This document shows positions 1 through 7,789 of a stretch of DNA of 42,279 nt, one piece after another. Origin of the DNA: Deltaproteobacteria bacterium. Its GTDB lineage: Bacteria > Myxococcota_A > Polyangia > JAAYKL01. The translations under genes were made by a program, and so were the position numbers. Where the stretch lies: positions 1 to 42,279 of the forward strand of contig JAFGXQ010000020.1 of NCBI GenBank assembly GCA_016936575.1. The letters are read 5' to 3'. Below the pieces are notes generated by a model. That model was not told where the DNA came from and ran no database searches. It was given only the letters and a program-made list of their open reading frames with translations. Within the stretch, counting starts at the first letter, position 1. Every line of letters starts with the position of its first letter.

Positions 1-990
1 ATTGTTCGGGTAATCAAACTCGATGCCGCCGGCACGGTGCTCTACAACATCGACCTCGATATTGCACGCCATGATTTCAACAGCAGCGCAGCGAAACTGA
101 TCAACCCCATGGTAGCATCGTCGTCACGTCTGCTTGTGGGCGGCGGAACCGTGGCCTTGGTTCACGCTCGCAACGGAGATTACGATTCGGCAGTCAGTGC
201 CCGTCATCAGCTCATCGCCCAAACCTTTCTTAATGCGGACACCGGCGACATCACATCTGTGAGCTCTATCTGGTGCAGCCATTCCTTTGACCAGCGACTC
301 CTCTACGATGGTAATGAAATCATCGAAAACTATCTCGGTGACGCGTATCCGCGGCAGGTGGTCTTCGCCCGCGGGGGCGGCTCTCACGGCGTTATCGACA
401 TCAAAGGTGCCATCGGTGACAACAGCACCTGGACCCAGCTCGGAAACATGGCGGTCATTGAGAACGATGCCACCTATGGGTATTTGTCTCTATACGCCAC
501 CGAGAACAATACCGCGACGGACGCTTCGGTAAACGGCGCTATGAACCTGGCTCTTACACGCATCAATCGTTCCAATAACTCCCCAGACGCGTCTTACGAC
601 AGCCAGAGCTTTGACGCCACCACCAACTATATGCGATGGCTCACAAGTTATACTGACGAAAGCAATCTGCATGCGCAACGTCCCAAACTGGTTCCGCTGG
701 GCAATGACACGTATGTGGTATTGTGGGAGCAATGGTCAATTGTGTACAACGGCGGATGGCCGGAATACAACGCAACTTACCAGGGCGTGTACGGAATGGT
801 GATTGACGCAGCGGGTGACACGCTGGTGGGCGCAACCCTTTTAACAGATGCGCATCATCTTCACAGAGGCGATGACGCGTTTGTCCTGGACGGCGCGGCA
901 GCATGGATGACCGGGAGTGCCGACAACCAGGAGCTGTATATCCACATGGTGGACAGTTCCCTCAACTACACCATGCACACCGTGGACTAA
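1..990 (+). CDS. Secreted protein of unknown family, 3' part (tandem paralogue of 1139-2719)
   Basis: The frame is open from the first base of the window, so the gene begins upstream and only its last 329 codons are visible; a GTG at position 37 is in frame but is not taken as the start. The translation aligns nearly end to end with the C-terminal two thirds of the next gene, sharing stretches such as WCSHSFDQRLLYDGNE, ENYLGDAYPRQVVF and HHLHRGDDAF, and both end in YTMHT[VI]D. By analogy with that neighbour it should be a secreted lipoprotein, but its own N-terminus is outside the window. The repeated G-x-x-x-V and W-x-x-x-G pattern could fit a beta-propeller-like extracellular domain; this is a guess. 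No enzyme motif was recognised and the function is unknown. Confidence 0.8.
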   Translation: MVRVIKLDAAGTVLYNIDLDIARHDFNSSAAKLINPMVASSSRLLVGGGTVALVHARNGDYDSAVSARHQLIAQTFLNADTGDITSVSSIWCSHSFDQRLLYDGNEIIENYLGDAYPRQVVFARGGGSHGVIDIKGAIGDNSTWTQLGNMAVIENDATYGYLSLYATENNTATDASVNGAMNLALTRINRSNNSPDASYDSQSFDATTNYMRWLTSYTDESNLHAQRPKLVPLGNDTYVVLWEQWSIVYNGGWPEYNATYQGVYGMVIDAAGDTLVGATLLTDAHHLHRGDDAFVLDGAAAWMTGSADNQELYIHMVDSSLNYTMHTVD

Positions 991-1036
991 ACGTGAGCCG
1001 ATTTACGCGACACAGTCGTCAAACCCATATTCATGG

Positions 1037-1108
1037 CCGTATCAGTACAGGATGCCGCATCGGTACGAATCACCGCATCGATACGAGTAGCCGCTTCGGT
1101 CAGTCAAT
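1037..1108. repeat. Four degenerate 18-bp tandem repeats between the two paralogues
   Basis: Between the two paralogous genes, near-copies of CCGCATCGGTACGA begin at 1037, 1055, 1073 and 1091, an exact 18-bp period. The copies at 1055 and 1073 differ at one of their first 14 bases, and the outer two are more diverged. The array ends about 17 bases before the ribosome-binding site of the 1139 gene. The role is unknown; it could be a binding array or simple slippage DNA. Confidence 0.7.
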
Positions 1109-1138
1109 CAACAACCCTCAAATAAAGGAGCGTGAAGT

Positions 1139-2719
1139 ATGACACGCAGTTTGCTTCATTTAATTTTAGTCTGTCTGTTACCGGCGCTATTTACGGTTGC
1201 CTGCGGGAACAATGATTCCTCTGATGGAAATGGAAGCGACGGTGATTCAGATGGAGACGGTGACAGCGACGGGGATAGCGATGGCGACAGTGACGGAGAT
1301 ACCGACGGTGACAGCGATTCTGAATCAGAAGAGGATACGGGCACGCTGTCCGACAGCGACCCTGATATTTCGCTGGCGGGTTTATTGACGCCGTTCGATG
1401 CCGATGAAGAGGACTTGGTCTATCATGGTTCATGGAGTACCCGCTACGGCAAAATACCGGAGATTGTGGTCTCTGAACGAAACAGCGAACTGGATGTATT
1501 GGCTCAGGACTACTCCACCAACGAATCCAATTTTGTACTTCTTCACATCAAAGCCGGAAACGGCGGATTTCAGATAACCCAAGCACTGACCGATATTCCG
1601 AAGCTCGATCGTATCATGGGGGTTTCCTCTGATGAATCGGGCAATCGATATTATGCCACTTGTGTGGATGAAGCAGACGAAATCAATGCCACATACCCCG
1701 GTCTGAATGAGTACCGGTCCGATATCGTTCGCCTTATCAAACTGAATGCCTCGGGCGATGTGCTGTTCAACCTGGACCTGGATATAGAGCGCCACGCGGT
1801 CGACGCCAACGCGCAGAAACTGATTAACCCAATGGTTGCATCGTCGGCCAGGGTGTTATACGGCGGCGGAACGGTGGCACTGGTGCACGCCCGGAACGGC
1901 GACCCGGACGCGAATATTGACAATCAACGACACCAGCTGATCGCGCAAACTTTTGTCAACGCCGAAAACGGTACCATTACCGGTACGGATTCCATATGGT
2001 GCAGCCACTCTTTTGACCAACGATTGCTGTACGACGGCAACGAAATACTTGAAAATTATCTTGGTGATGCCTATCCGCGGCAGGTGGTTTTCTCCCGTGG
2101 CGGCAATGATCACAGTATCATCGACATAAAAGGAGAAACCGGAAACAACACCACCTGGACCCAACTGGGCAATATGGCGATCATTGAAAATGACCCGACT
2201 TACGGATACCTGGCGTTGAATGCCACCGAAACCACCACCGCAACCGATGCAGATATCAACGGAAGTATGAATCTGGCGCTGACGCGCATCAGCAGCTCAA
2301 ACAACACACCGGATACGTCGTACGACGCGCAATCGTTCGGCAGTGTAACCAACTACATGCGCTGGCTGACATCCTATGATGATTCATCACATCTCCATGC
2401 GCAGCGTCCGAAACTCGTGGCAATCGGAAATGATACCTACATCGTATTGTGGGAGCAATGGCTCATCGAAGAAGCCGGCAGCGGATGGGAAACCTACTCC
2501 GGAGACTTTCAAGGTGTGTACGGAATGGTAATTGATGCGGAAGGAAATGCGCTGGTAGAGGCAACATTGATCACTGATTCGCATCACTTGCACCGCGGCG
2601 ACGATGCCTTTTCGTTGGCTGGTTCTGCGGCGTGGATGACCGGCAGTGCGGCAAACCAGGAGCTGTATATCCATACGGTGGACAGCAACCTGAACTACAC
2701 CATGCATACTATCGACTAA
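1139..2719 (+). CDS. Lipoprotein with Asp/Gly/Ser-rich linker, unknown family
   Basis: A 526-residue protein with a lipoprotein signal peptide: hydrophobic residues 5-20 end in the lipobox TVAC (Cys22). Then comes an acidic, low-complexity linker (about residues 24-75) made mostly of repeated SDGDGD/SDGDSD units, and a long folded domain (about 80-526). The start is ATG with AAGGAG at 1125-1130, nine bases upstream. Linkers of this kind are common between the lipid anchor and the exposed domain in myxobacterial-type lipoproteins, so the protein probably sits on the outer membrane facing outward (inference). The folded part is closely related to the preceding gene, indicating a tandem duplication. 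No catalytic motif was recognised. Confidence 0.85.
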   Translation: MTRSLLHLILVCLLPALFTVACGNNDSSDGNGSDGDSDGDGDSDGDSDGDSDGDTDGDSDSESEEDTGTLSDSDPDISLAGLLTPFDADEEDLVYHGSWSTRYGKIPEIVVSERNSELDVLAQDYSTNESNFVLLHIKAGNGGFQITQALTDIPKLDRIMGVSSDESGNRYYATCVDEADEINATYPGLNEYRSDIVRLIKLNASGDVLFNLDLDIERHAVDANAQKLINPMVASSARVLYGGGTVALVHARNGDPDANIDNQRHQLIAQTFVNAENGTITGTDSIWCSHSFDQRLLYDGNEILENYLGDAYPRQVVFSRGGNDHSIIDIKGETGNNTTWTQLGNMAIIENDPTYGYLALNATETTTATDADINGSMNLALTRISSSNNTPDTSYDAQSFGSVTNYMRWLTSYDDSSHLHAQRPKLVAIGNDTYIVLWEQWLIEEAGSGWETYSGDFQGVYGMVIDAEGNALVEATLITDSHHLHRGDDAFSLAGSAAWMTGSAANQELYIHTVDSNLNYTMHTID

Positions 2720-2746
2720 CTACCTACTGATTGATTGTGCGAAGCG

Positions 2747-3175
2747 CTAAAATGCGGGACATGCTTTCAGAAAGGCGCCGCTCGGGTCCACTCCCATATC
2801 TGCATCGGTACACCAGTAACAGGACTGCGCAGAGTCCCACGAACACGCGGCGGCGGCTTGGCCCGCGACATTGCTCTGACAGGACTGACAAAACAGACGA
2901 TTATTATAGCAATACAACGCATTCCCGTTCGCATCGCAACATCCGGCAAGCGTAATTCCGTTGCAGTTGTCTGATACCATCGCAGCATCCACTGCGGTAT
3001 TTCCAGGGCAATAGCCGGTCTCCCAGTAATCATTGCCCAATGGCTGAGAATCGGAGTCACCGTTTTCTTCGTCGTACTCAACCTCGTCAAACAACACACA
3101 AGCGGGAGAAACACTGACCATCAGTACAAACAGCAATATTTTCAATTCAACCTTTTTCAACATTGATTTCAACAT
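2747..3175 (-). CDS. Small cysteine-rich lipoprotein, hypothetical
   Basis: The 142-residue product starts at an ATG preceded by TAGGGAG, which also contains the stop codon of the upstream TPR gene; this favours it over a longer in-frame start at 3217 inside that gene. Residues 4-25 form a signal peptide ending in the lipobox-like SPAC, followed by an acidic linker (EVEYDEENGDSDS) and a compact domain with about 12 cysteines, including CC, CQSC and CYWC. The spacing suggests a small disulphide-rich fold outside the cytoplasm. It is probably co-transcribed with the TPR gene 10 bp upstream. The family and function are not recognised. Confidence 0.7.
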   Translation of the reverse strand: MLKSMLKKVELKILLFVLMVSVSPACVLFDEVEYDEENGDSDSQPLGNDYWETGYCPGNTAVDAAMVSDNCNGITLAGCCDANGNALYCYNNRLFCQSCQSNVAGQAAAACSWDSAQSCYWCTDADMGVDPSGAFLKACPAF

Positions 3176-3185
3176 GGGCAACTCC

Positions 3186-4160
3186 CTAAAAATGACCGCC
3201 GACGACGATTCCGCCACCCTCGTGCGTACCGTAGAGAGACACCGGCGCCTCTTCGGGTTTCCCTGTAAAGTCAGTAAATACCGCTAGGATTACCGCTGTG
3301 ATACCGGCCGCGGCCGTGCCCGCCAATGTTCCGATTCCGACTTTACGCAACGTATTCAACTTATCGGCGTCATCCTGCGACGCAACGTCGTCGTTTTTTG
3401 ACCCCACATACGCTGCAAGCGCAATGGTGGCTCCCCCGAGCAATACTGTCGCACTCGATGCGACGATAAACGGTACCGGAGACAACTTCTTTCGTCCTTT
3501 TTCCGTCGGTGGCGGTGAGGTAACTTCGATTTCAGTATTTGTTCCGGCAGCAGCGGTATCATTTTCAGAAGGCGGTACGGGCGGCGCCTCAAGCGAATAC
3601 TCCACACGTGCGGTACCTCCTCCACGAACCATCCGCTCCGCGTCAAATAATACCGCATCGTTTTCTCGCAGCTCAATTCTGTGCACCAATCCCGCGGAAA
3701 CACAAATTACCCCCGGCAGCGGTGTAACACCTCGATGAACATTGTCGACATACACGTGCAATCCGTCCGGAGCAACCACTTCAATATCTCCGATCATTTT
3801 GCGCATGCGCTCCAACTCCGCCAATACTTCATCACGCCGTGCATCGGGCACTTGATCGCCCCCCTCCGCCAGATAGCGTTCAAAGGTTACCACGGCCATC
3901 CCGTACAGCTTCAACGCAGCCTGGCAATGAGCAATATTGTAAAACAATTTCCAGCTGGGATTCAATCCATAGGCCGCCTCAAAGTGCTCCAATGCGCCCT
4001 CGAAATTTTTCGAATCAAAATGAGTCACCCCTTGCTTGAAATGCTCAATCGCCTCGTCTTTTTTCTGCTCGGCTGACATTCCCACGCTGTCATCCGCGGC
4101 AGCTGGGGATACCGAACCGAAAAACAATACAATCGCAATATAATATTTCCACAAATACAT
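3186..4160 (-). CDS. TPR-repeat membrane protein with signal peptide, hypothetical
   Basis: The 324-residue protein begins with a signal peptide or membrane anchor (residues 1-22, ending in PAAA). Residues about 32-105 form two to three TPR-like helices (HFKQGVTHFDSKNFEGALEH and following). Residues about 120-190 resemble a PEGA-like beta domain (VDNVHRGVTPLPG). After a Pro/Glu linker, two hydrophobic helices lie at about 232-253 and 270-295. The architecture signal/TPR/PEGA-like/linker/TM is frequent in deltaproteobacterial and myxobacterial genomes, and its function is undefined there. TPRs mediate protein contacts, so a scaffold role in the envelope is likely. It forms a two-gene unit with the downstream Cys-rich lipoprotein. 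Confidence 0.75.
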   Translation of the reverse strand: MYLWKYYIAIVLFFGSVSPAAADDSVGMSAEQKKDEAIEHFKQGVTHFDSKNFEGALEHFEAAYGLNPSWKLFYNIAHCQAALKLYGMAVVTFERYLAEGGDQVPDARRDEVLAELERMRKMIGDIEVVAPDGLHVYVDNVHRGVTPLPGVICVSAGLVHRIELRENDAVLFDAERMVRGGGTARVEYSLEAPPVPPSENDTAAAGTNTEIEVTSPPPTEKGRKKLSPVPFIVASSATVLLGGATIALAAYVGSKNDDVASQDDADKLNTLRKVGIGTLAGTAAAGITAVILAVFTDFTGKPEEAPVSLYGTHEGGGIVVGGHF

Positions 4161-4298
4161 AACTGTCTCACACCTATCACAAGGAAAGTCCAGATGCTAC
4201 GCTAAACAGTATTATTACGTAACGGTGCGTTAACATACAATTTAAATGATTGAAGGCAAAATAAAAAACGCGAGAAAAAACGTTTGCAGAATAAAAGG

Positions 4299-4931
4299 TT
4301 ACTCTGAACGCTTCACGGACTGAGCCAGCTGCCGCAAAGTGAGTGCCGCACGAAGTGTTTCACTTTCAATTTCTTCCAGATAGGAAGCAATCTCAGAGGT
4401 CGTATCGTCTTCATTCAACATACTTGAAATCATTGAGGTGCTTCCTAAAACGGACGTAAAAATATTATTCACGTTGTGAACGGTATCGGACACCAATTTA
4501 GCGACTTTTGAAGGAAGTACGATGCCGGCGGTTGTAATATGTCGAACAAACCCTTCCAATAAAACGGCGTCACCGTGGTCATCTCGAAATACGTCCGCCA
4601 CAAGCAGTGCCGGTTTAATTCCGGAAGGTGTAGCCACCCGAAACTGCACTTCAATTTCATTGCGGCCGGTGATAATCTGAGAAATTTCTTCTTCGAATGA
4701 AAGTAAATCCTCCGGGTAGATGCAGTCGACAAAATGCTGCCAGGTTTCCAGATATGATTCCCGGTCAATATCAAGCAGCTGCAAAAAGCGCTGGGAACAA
4801 TACAAATGATCTTCAGCGATTTCCCAACGAAACCCGCCAATTGTTGCGGTTCCCTGCGCTGTGTCACCAACGTCTTCGAGCGCGGTCGGATATGCATTAT
4901 ATTGATTGTACATTGCAGAGTTATCTCCCAT
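4299..4931 (-). CDS. PAS protein with a histidine-kinase H-box but no ATPase domain
   Basis: The start at ATG 4931 (MGDNSAMYNQ) was chosen because longer in-frame starts would run into the divergent gene at 5036 and add an unlikely N-terminus; the upstream AAAAAGA is only a weak ribosome site. Residues about 28-130 match a PAS fold (GGFRWEIAEDHLYCSQRFLQ ... YPEDL ... FRV), close to PAS_3 sensor domains. Residues about 140-205 hold the segment DTVHNVNNIFTSVLG and a second helix, resembling the phospho-accepting H-box and dimerisation helices of kinases with HDLNN-type motifs. The protein ends there, with no N, G1 or G2 ATP-binding boxes. It may be a phosphotransfer or dimerising sensor partner. 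The sensed signal is unknown. Confidence 0.65.
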   Translation of the reverse strand: MGDNSAMYNQYNAYPTALEDVGDTAQGTATIGGFRWEIAEDHLYCSQRFLQLLDIDRESYLETWQHFVDCIYPEDLLSFEEEISQIITGRNEIEVQFRVATPSGIKPALLVADVFRDDHGDAVLLEGFVRHITTAGIVLPSKVAKLVSDTVHNVNNIFTSVLGSTSMISSMLNEDDTTSEIASYLEEIESETLRAALTLRQLAQSVKRSE

Positions 4932-5035
4932 TCTTTTTATTATATGGAAAACATAGAAAATGGGAACCACAAATTCCAATTCTATCAAACACCTTTTACT
5001 TGATCCGGAGGGGAAGGAGATTGTATTGCAGTAAT

Positions 5036-5602
5036 ATGAAATTATTTCATACATCCGCGATAATTTTGTTAGTTGCGCTGTGTTTTACATCAGTCTCATG
5101 CGCGTTTTCTAAAGAATCCATTCCCCTGAGCAATACGCCGATGGCGGGACATTCCGGAGCGCGCACTGAAATCATCGTCTTTTCTGATTTCCAATGTCCA
5201 TTCTGCAAAAAAGCGGCCCGGGAATTACAGCGGTTGCTTCGTGCTCACCCCAATCGGCTGAAAGTGTATTTCAAGCATTTTCCATTGGACTATCACCCCT
5301 ATTCTCAAATGGCTGCCCAGGCGGCAGAAGCCGCACGACTGCAAGGAAAATTCTGGGAGATGCACGATCTTCTGTACGGCCACGCCGAAGAGCTGACCGA
5401 TGATATTTTTTCCGAACTGGCAGAGGAGATCGGACTTAATATTGAACAATTCAACACCGATTTGACCTCTGAAAAAGTTATTGCCAAAGTGCTGTTAGAC
5501 AAAGCTGATGGAGAAAAACTCGGCGTCAACGGCACCCCGTACTTCTTCATCAACCGCAGACCGTTTCACGGCTCATACGTTGATTTGAAATCACAAATTT
5601 AA
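5036..5602 (+). CDS. DsbA-like thioredoxin-fold lipoprotein
   Basis: This 188-residue protein has a signal peptide with a lipobox-like SVSC (Cys21), so it is probably anchored in the periplasm. A DsbA-family thioredoxin fold follows: strand IIVFSDFQCPFCKKA with the redox pair CPFC at about residues 60-63, an inserted helical region, and the cis-proline loop GVNGTPYFF near the C-terminus. CPFC proteins of this family (DsbA/BdbD-like oxidoreductases and related thiol proteins) exchange disulphides in exported proteins. The start is ATG 5036; an AAGGAG at 5014 is further away than usual (16 bases). It is divergent from the PAS gene. The nearby Cys-rich exported proteins are plausible clients, which is inference. 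Confidence 0.8.
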   Translation: MKLFHTSAIILLVALCFTSVSCAFSKESIPLSNTPMAGHSGARTEIIVFSDFQCPFCKKAARELQRLLRAHPNRLKVYFKHFPLDYHPYSQMAAQAAEAARLQGKFWEMHDLLYGHAEELTDDIFSELAEEIGLNIEQFNTDLTSEKVIAKVLLDKADGEKLGVNGTPYFFINRRPFHGSYVDLKSQI

Positions 5603-5888
5603 CGTTCATTTTTCGATTGAGCCGATGCTCCGAGGAGTAAAAATTCGCGCTTGATTCCGTCGCAACTTTAATACAGCGAATGAAACAGGCGTGAAAAAAT
5701 GACAACAGCCGGACACCGTATTCGCATCTGGAGAACACTACAATACAGTCGGCTTTTACGGCCGATATGTCGCTGGTGACCAGGGACACTGCGTATCGCG
5801 CTGGGTGGCAGCACCTTTCAGACGAGGGCATGGTTTTCAAACAAACATCGAAATCATGTAGGCATACGATTTGCAGCTGAAGTTGTAC

Positions 5889-6494
5889 ATGACGGAAAAA
5901 CGAAGCATCACAATGATTTGCGTATTGGTTTCTGTATTGCTGGTCGGCCTACATGAAGCAGCCGCCGCTCCCGCGCAGGTACCACCCGATAAAGACATTG
6001 GTGTATATCTAAACACAATGTCACAGTTTACCATGGGGTCGACCATCGCGGTTGAATACGGCCGAAAAACCGCTTTGGGGGGTCGATTTCGGCTGATGAA
6101 TCTTGGGCTTTTGGCCTTGGCCATGCTCGGAGAAGATTCCCATTTTGCGTTTAGCCCCGGAATCGCCTTTGGCGTTCGCAGATATTTCAAAAATAAAGGC
6201 ATTCCTCTAAAAGGATTTTACCTGGGGGTATGGGCGGAGTATTTACACGGCGCCGGCAAACGAGACGGACATGCATACTATACATGGGATAAGGGCATTT
6301 TCTATCCGCAAGTCGAATTGGGATATCGCTGGCGAATCAGTCGGTTCCTGATCGGCGTCGGCTTGCACGGGGGAGCATTACTTCCGCTGTTTCACAAACA
6401 AAAATTTCAAAGCGGATACGTCAGATATACTGACGAATCGCTGACGCCGATGCCGATGGGATCAATCGATTTTGAATTGGGGTGGACCATATGA
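5889..6494 (+). CDS. Putative outer-membrane beta-barrel protein, hypothetical
   Basis: The product is 201 residues when started at ATG 5889; a TTG at 5871 is a poorer choice. Residues 1-29 form a signal peptide (basic start, hydrophobic core, AAAA cleavage region). The mature part has alternating aromatic/Gly strands such as GFYLGVWAEYLHGAG and RISRFLIGVGLHGGALLP, and ends in a strand FELGWTI with a penultimate-region aromatic, typical of small outer-membrane barrels with about eight strands. The last four bases overlap the next start as ATGA, so the two genes are translationally coupled. No specific family was recognised. About 286 bases upstream (5603-5888) hold no convincing gene. Confidence 0.65.
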   Translation: MTEKRSITMICVLVSVLLVGLHEAAAAPAQVPPDKDIGVYLNTMSQFTMGSTIAVEYGRKTALGGRFRLMNLGLLALAMLGEDSHFAFSPGIAFGVRRYFKNKGIPLKGFYLGVWAEYLHGAGKRDGHAYYTWDKGIFYPQVELGYRWRISRFLIGVGLHGGALLPLFHKQKFQSGYVRYTDESLTPMPMGSIDFELGWTI

Positions 6495-7129
6495 AGAGGT
6501 GCAATAGACAACATAGAAGCAAAAAAGGAAGCCGCACAAAGCCGACGCTTCAGCTTGCGGTGGTTTTTATCATGGCGCATACAGTGCTGATGGGTGAAGG
6601 GTGTGACCCGGGGTATCATACGATGGAATATATCGACAGCAGCGGATCGGTTGACATTTCTGTAGACTCAACGGGGAACATCTCAATGAGCAAACCAGTG
6701 AACGAGTTTGTGATGACGTCTTCGAACGGCACCGTTGCCCACGGAAAATGCGCGCAGCAAGTGGATTGCCTGGAGCGAATCAATATTCGTTACTATATGG
6801 ACGAAGATGATGAATCATGCATGGAAGCGGGTTTACGGAATGAAGACAACCTTACCTGTAGCGTGTTCGCTGAAAATGTAAATACTGACGCGTGTCGGTT
6901 GTTTGCATCTATAGATGAAGAATTATATGGGACACAAACATACGCTGACCAGCGAACCGCCTGCACGGAAAGTGCCTTGTGGTTGTGTATTGTTCCCACC
7001 GATTTACTGGAGTTAAAAACAAACCGCATATGCAATGATGTATATACAATTACAGTGTACACCGCCGATGGCGCAAAATCGACCTACCGCTATTTAAGAT
7101 ATTTTTTATACAACTCCCCGGATTTTTAA
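6491..7129 (+). CDS. Exported hypothetical protein coupled to the barrel gene
   Basis: The start at ATG 6491 shares ATGA with the stop of the preceding gene, indicating coupled translation; a GTG at 6482 is in frame but has less support. The 212-residue product has a basic N-terminus, a hydrophobic stretch (about residues 19-34) and a cysteine at GEGC that may be a lipidation site, although the lipobox is imperfect. The mature part has several cysteines (CAQQVDC, CRLF, CNDV), suggesting disulphides. No domain was recognised. It converges with the 7740 gene; the two stop codons overlap in the palindrome TTAA at 7126-7129. With the upstream barrel it may form one envelope unit. Confidence 0.65.
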   Translation: MKRCNRQHRSKKGSRTKPTLQLAVVFIMAHTVLMGEGCDPGYHTMEYIDSSGSVDISVDSTGNISMSKPVNEFVMTSSNGTVAHGKCAQQVDCLERINIRYYMDEDDESCMEAGLRNEDNLTCSVFAENVNTDACRLFASIDEELYGTQTYADQRTACTESALWLCIVPTDLLELKTNRICNDVYTITVYTADGAKSTYRYLRYFLYNSPDF

Positions 7130-7740
7130 ACGCCATCCGTAATCGACTTTGCAGCCACCCACGCCGCAATGCCTTCGATGAGTTGGATCAGGCCCGCGTT
7201 GATGGCCACCAATGTTACAGCGAAGTCTGCTTCGGCGAAGTCTGCTTTGGGAGGAAGCGTTACTGACAGCCAGATACAGGCGGCGATTGAAGATACACCG
7301 ACGATCATTTTTGCAGCAACCCAAAGCGGCTTGAAGCGAATCTGATGATAGAGCAGCGTAGAAAAAAACACACAAAAAGGCAGAAATACCAACCCTATTA
7401 TTTTGTAGCCGTCTCCCCAGGTGGTGGTCGGTGTCGCCAGACTGGCAATGGCAACAATACACAGAGCAGCGGCGCATATGAACAAAAATTCGCTTACCCA
7501 TCGCAAACGGAATACGCCCTGCAGTATTAAAATGGTCCAAAGCACGGGGACGACAATCGTTAAGGGGAAAACCGCCTTCATCATTAAAAAGAGGGCCATC
7601 GCGCCTGTCACCAATGTGAACAATCCAATGCGAACCACCCTTACCGGACGGTTGTCAGGCGTCGAGAAGAGGGTTGCCATAGAAAGCACAAAGTGAATCC
7701 AGATAATCGGTAACAAAATAATCAGATAAAAATCAGTCAT
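7126..7740 (-). CDS. Polytopic membrane protein, unknown
   Basis: This 204-residue protein is almost entirely hydrophobic, with about seven predicted membrane helices (for example residues 4-24, 37-59, 61-80, 85-105, 117-136, 146-164 and 178-199). The only clear polar loops are near residues 28-34 and 165-173 (KADFAEADFA). No family motif is recognised. It begins 43 bp after the [FeFe]-hydrogenase-like gene on the same strand, with no visible ribosome-binding site, so it could be the last gene of the hox/hyp run or have its own weak promoter. A role next to the hydrogenase-like module is possible, but nothing in its sequence shows this. Confidence 0.6.
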   Translation of the reverse strand: MTDFYLIILLPIIWIHFVLSMATLFSTPDNRPVRVVRIGLFTLVTGAMALFLMMKAVFPLTIVVPVLWTILILQGVFRLRWVSEFLFICAAALCIVAIASLATPTTTWGDGYKIIGLVFLPFCVFFSTLLYHQIRFKPLWVAAKMIVGVSSIAACIWLSVTLPPKADFAEADFAVTLVAINAGLIQLIEGIAAWVAAKSITDGV

Positions 7741-7751
7741 GCGTGCATTTT

Positions 7752-7789
7752 AAATAGATTTCGCCGGTCATTCCAGGGGGAATCTATTT
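7752..7789. repeat. Inverted repeat overlapping a stop codon
   Basis: AAATAGATT at 7752-7760 pairs perfectly with AATCTATTT at 7781-7789 across a 20-base loop. The right arm contains the TAG stop of the hydrogenase-like gene. There is no U-run, so a simple intrinsic terminator is not supported; RNA processing or an attenuating hairpin is possible. Confidence 0.45.

Noticed and set aside
903..1142. Small plus-strand frame with a six-residue repeat across the 18-bp array
   Set aside because: It overlaps the end of a real gene in another frame, and its repeats only mirror the DNA period; no ribosome site or family match.
5603..5888. Minus-strand frame of 96 codons in the gap between the DsbA-like and barrel genes
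   Set aside because: The composition is not protein-like, it overlaps the end of the DsbA-like gene and has no ribosome site.
7752..7789. Intrinsic terminator after the hydrogenase-like gene
   Set aside because: The stem is AT-rich with a 20-base loop and no following U-run; it is kept only as an inverted repeat.
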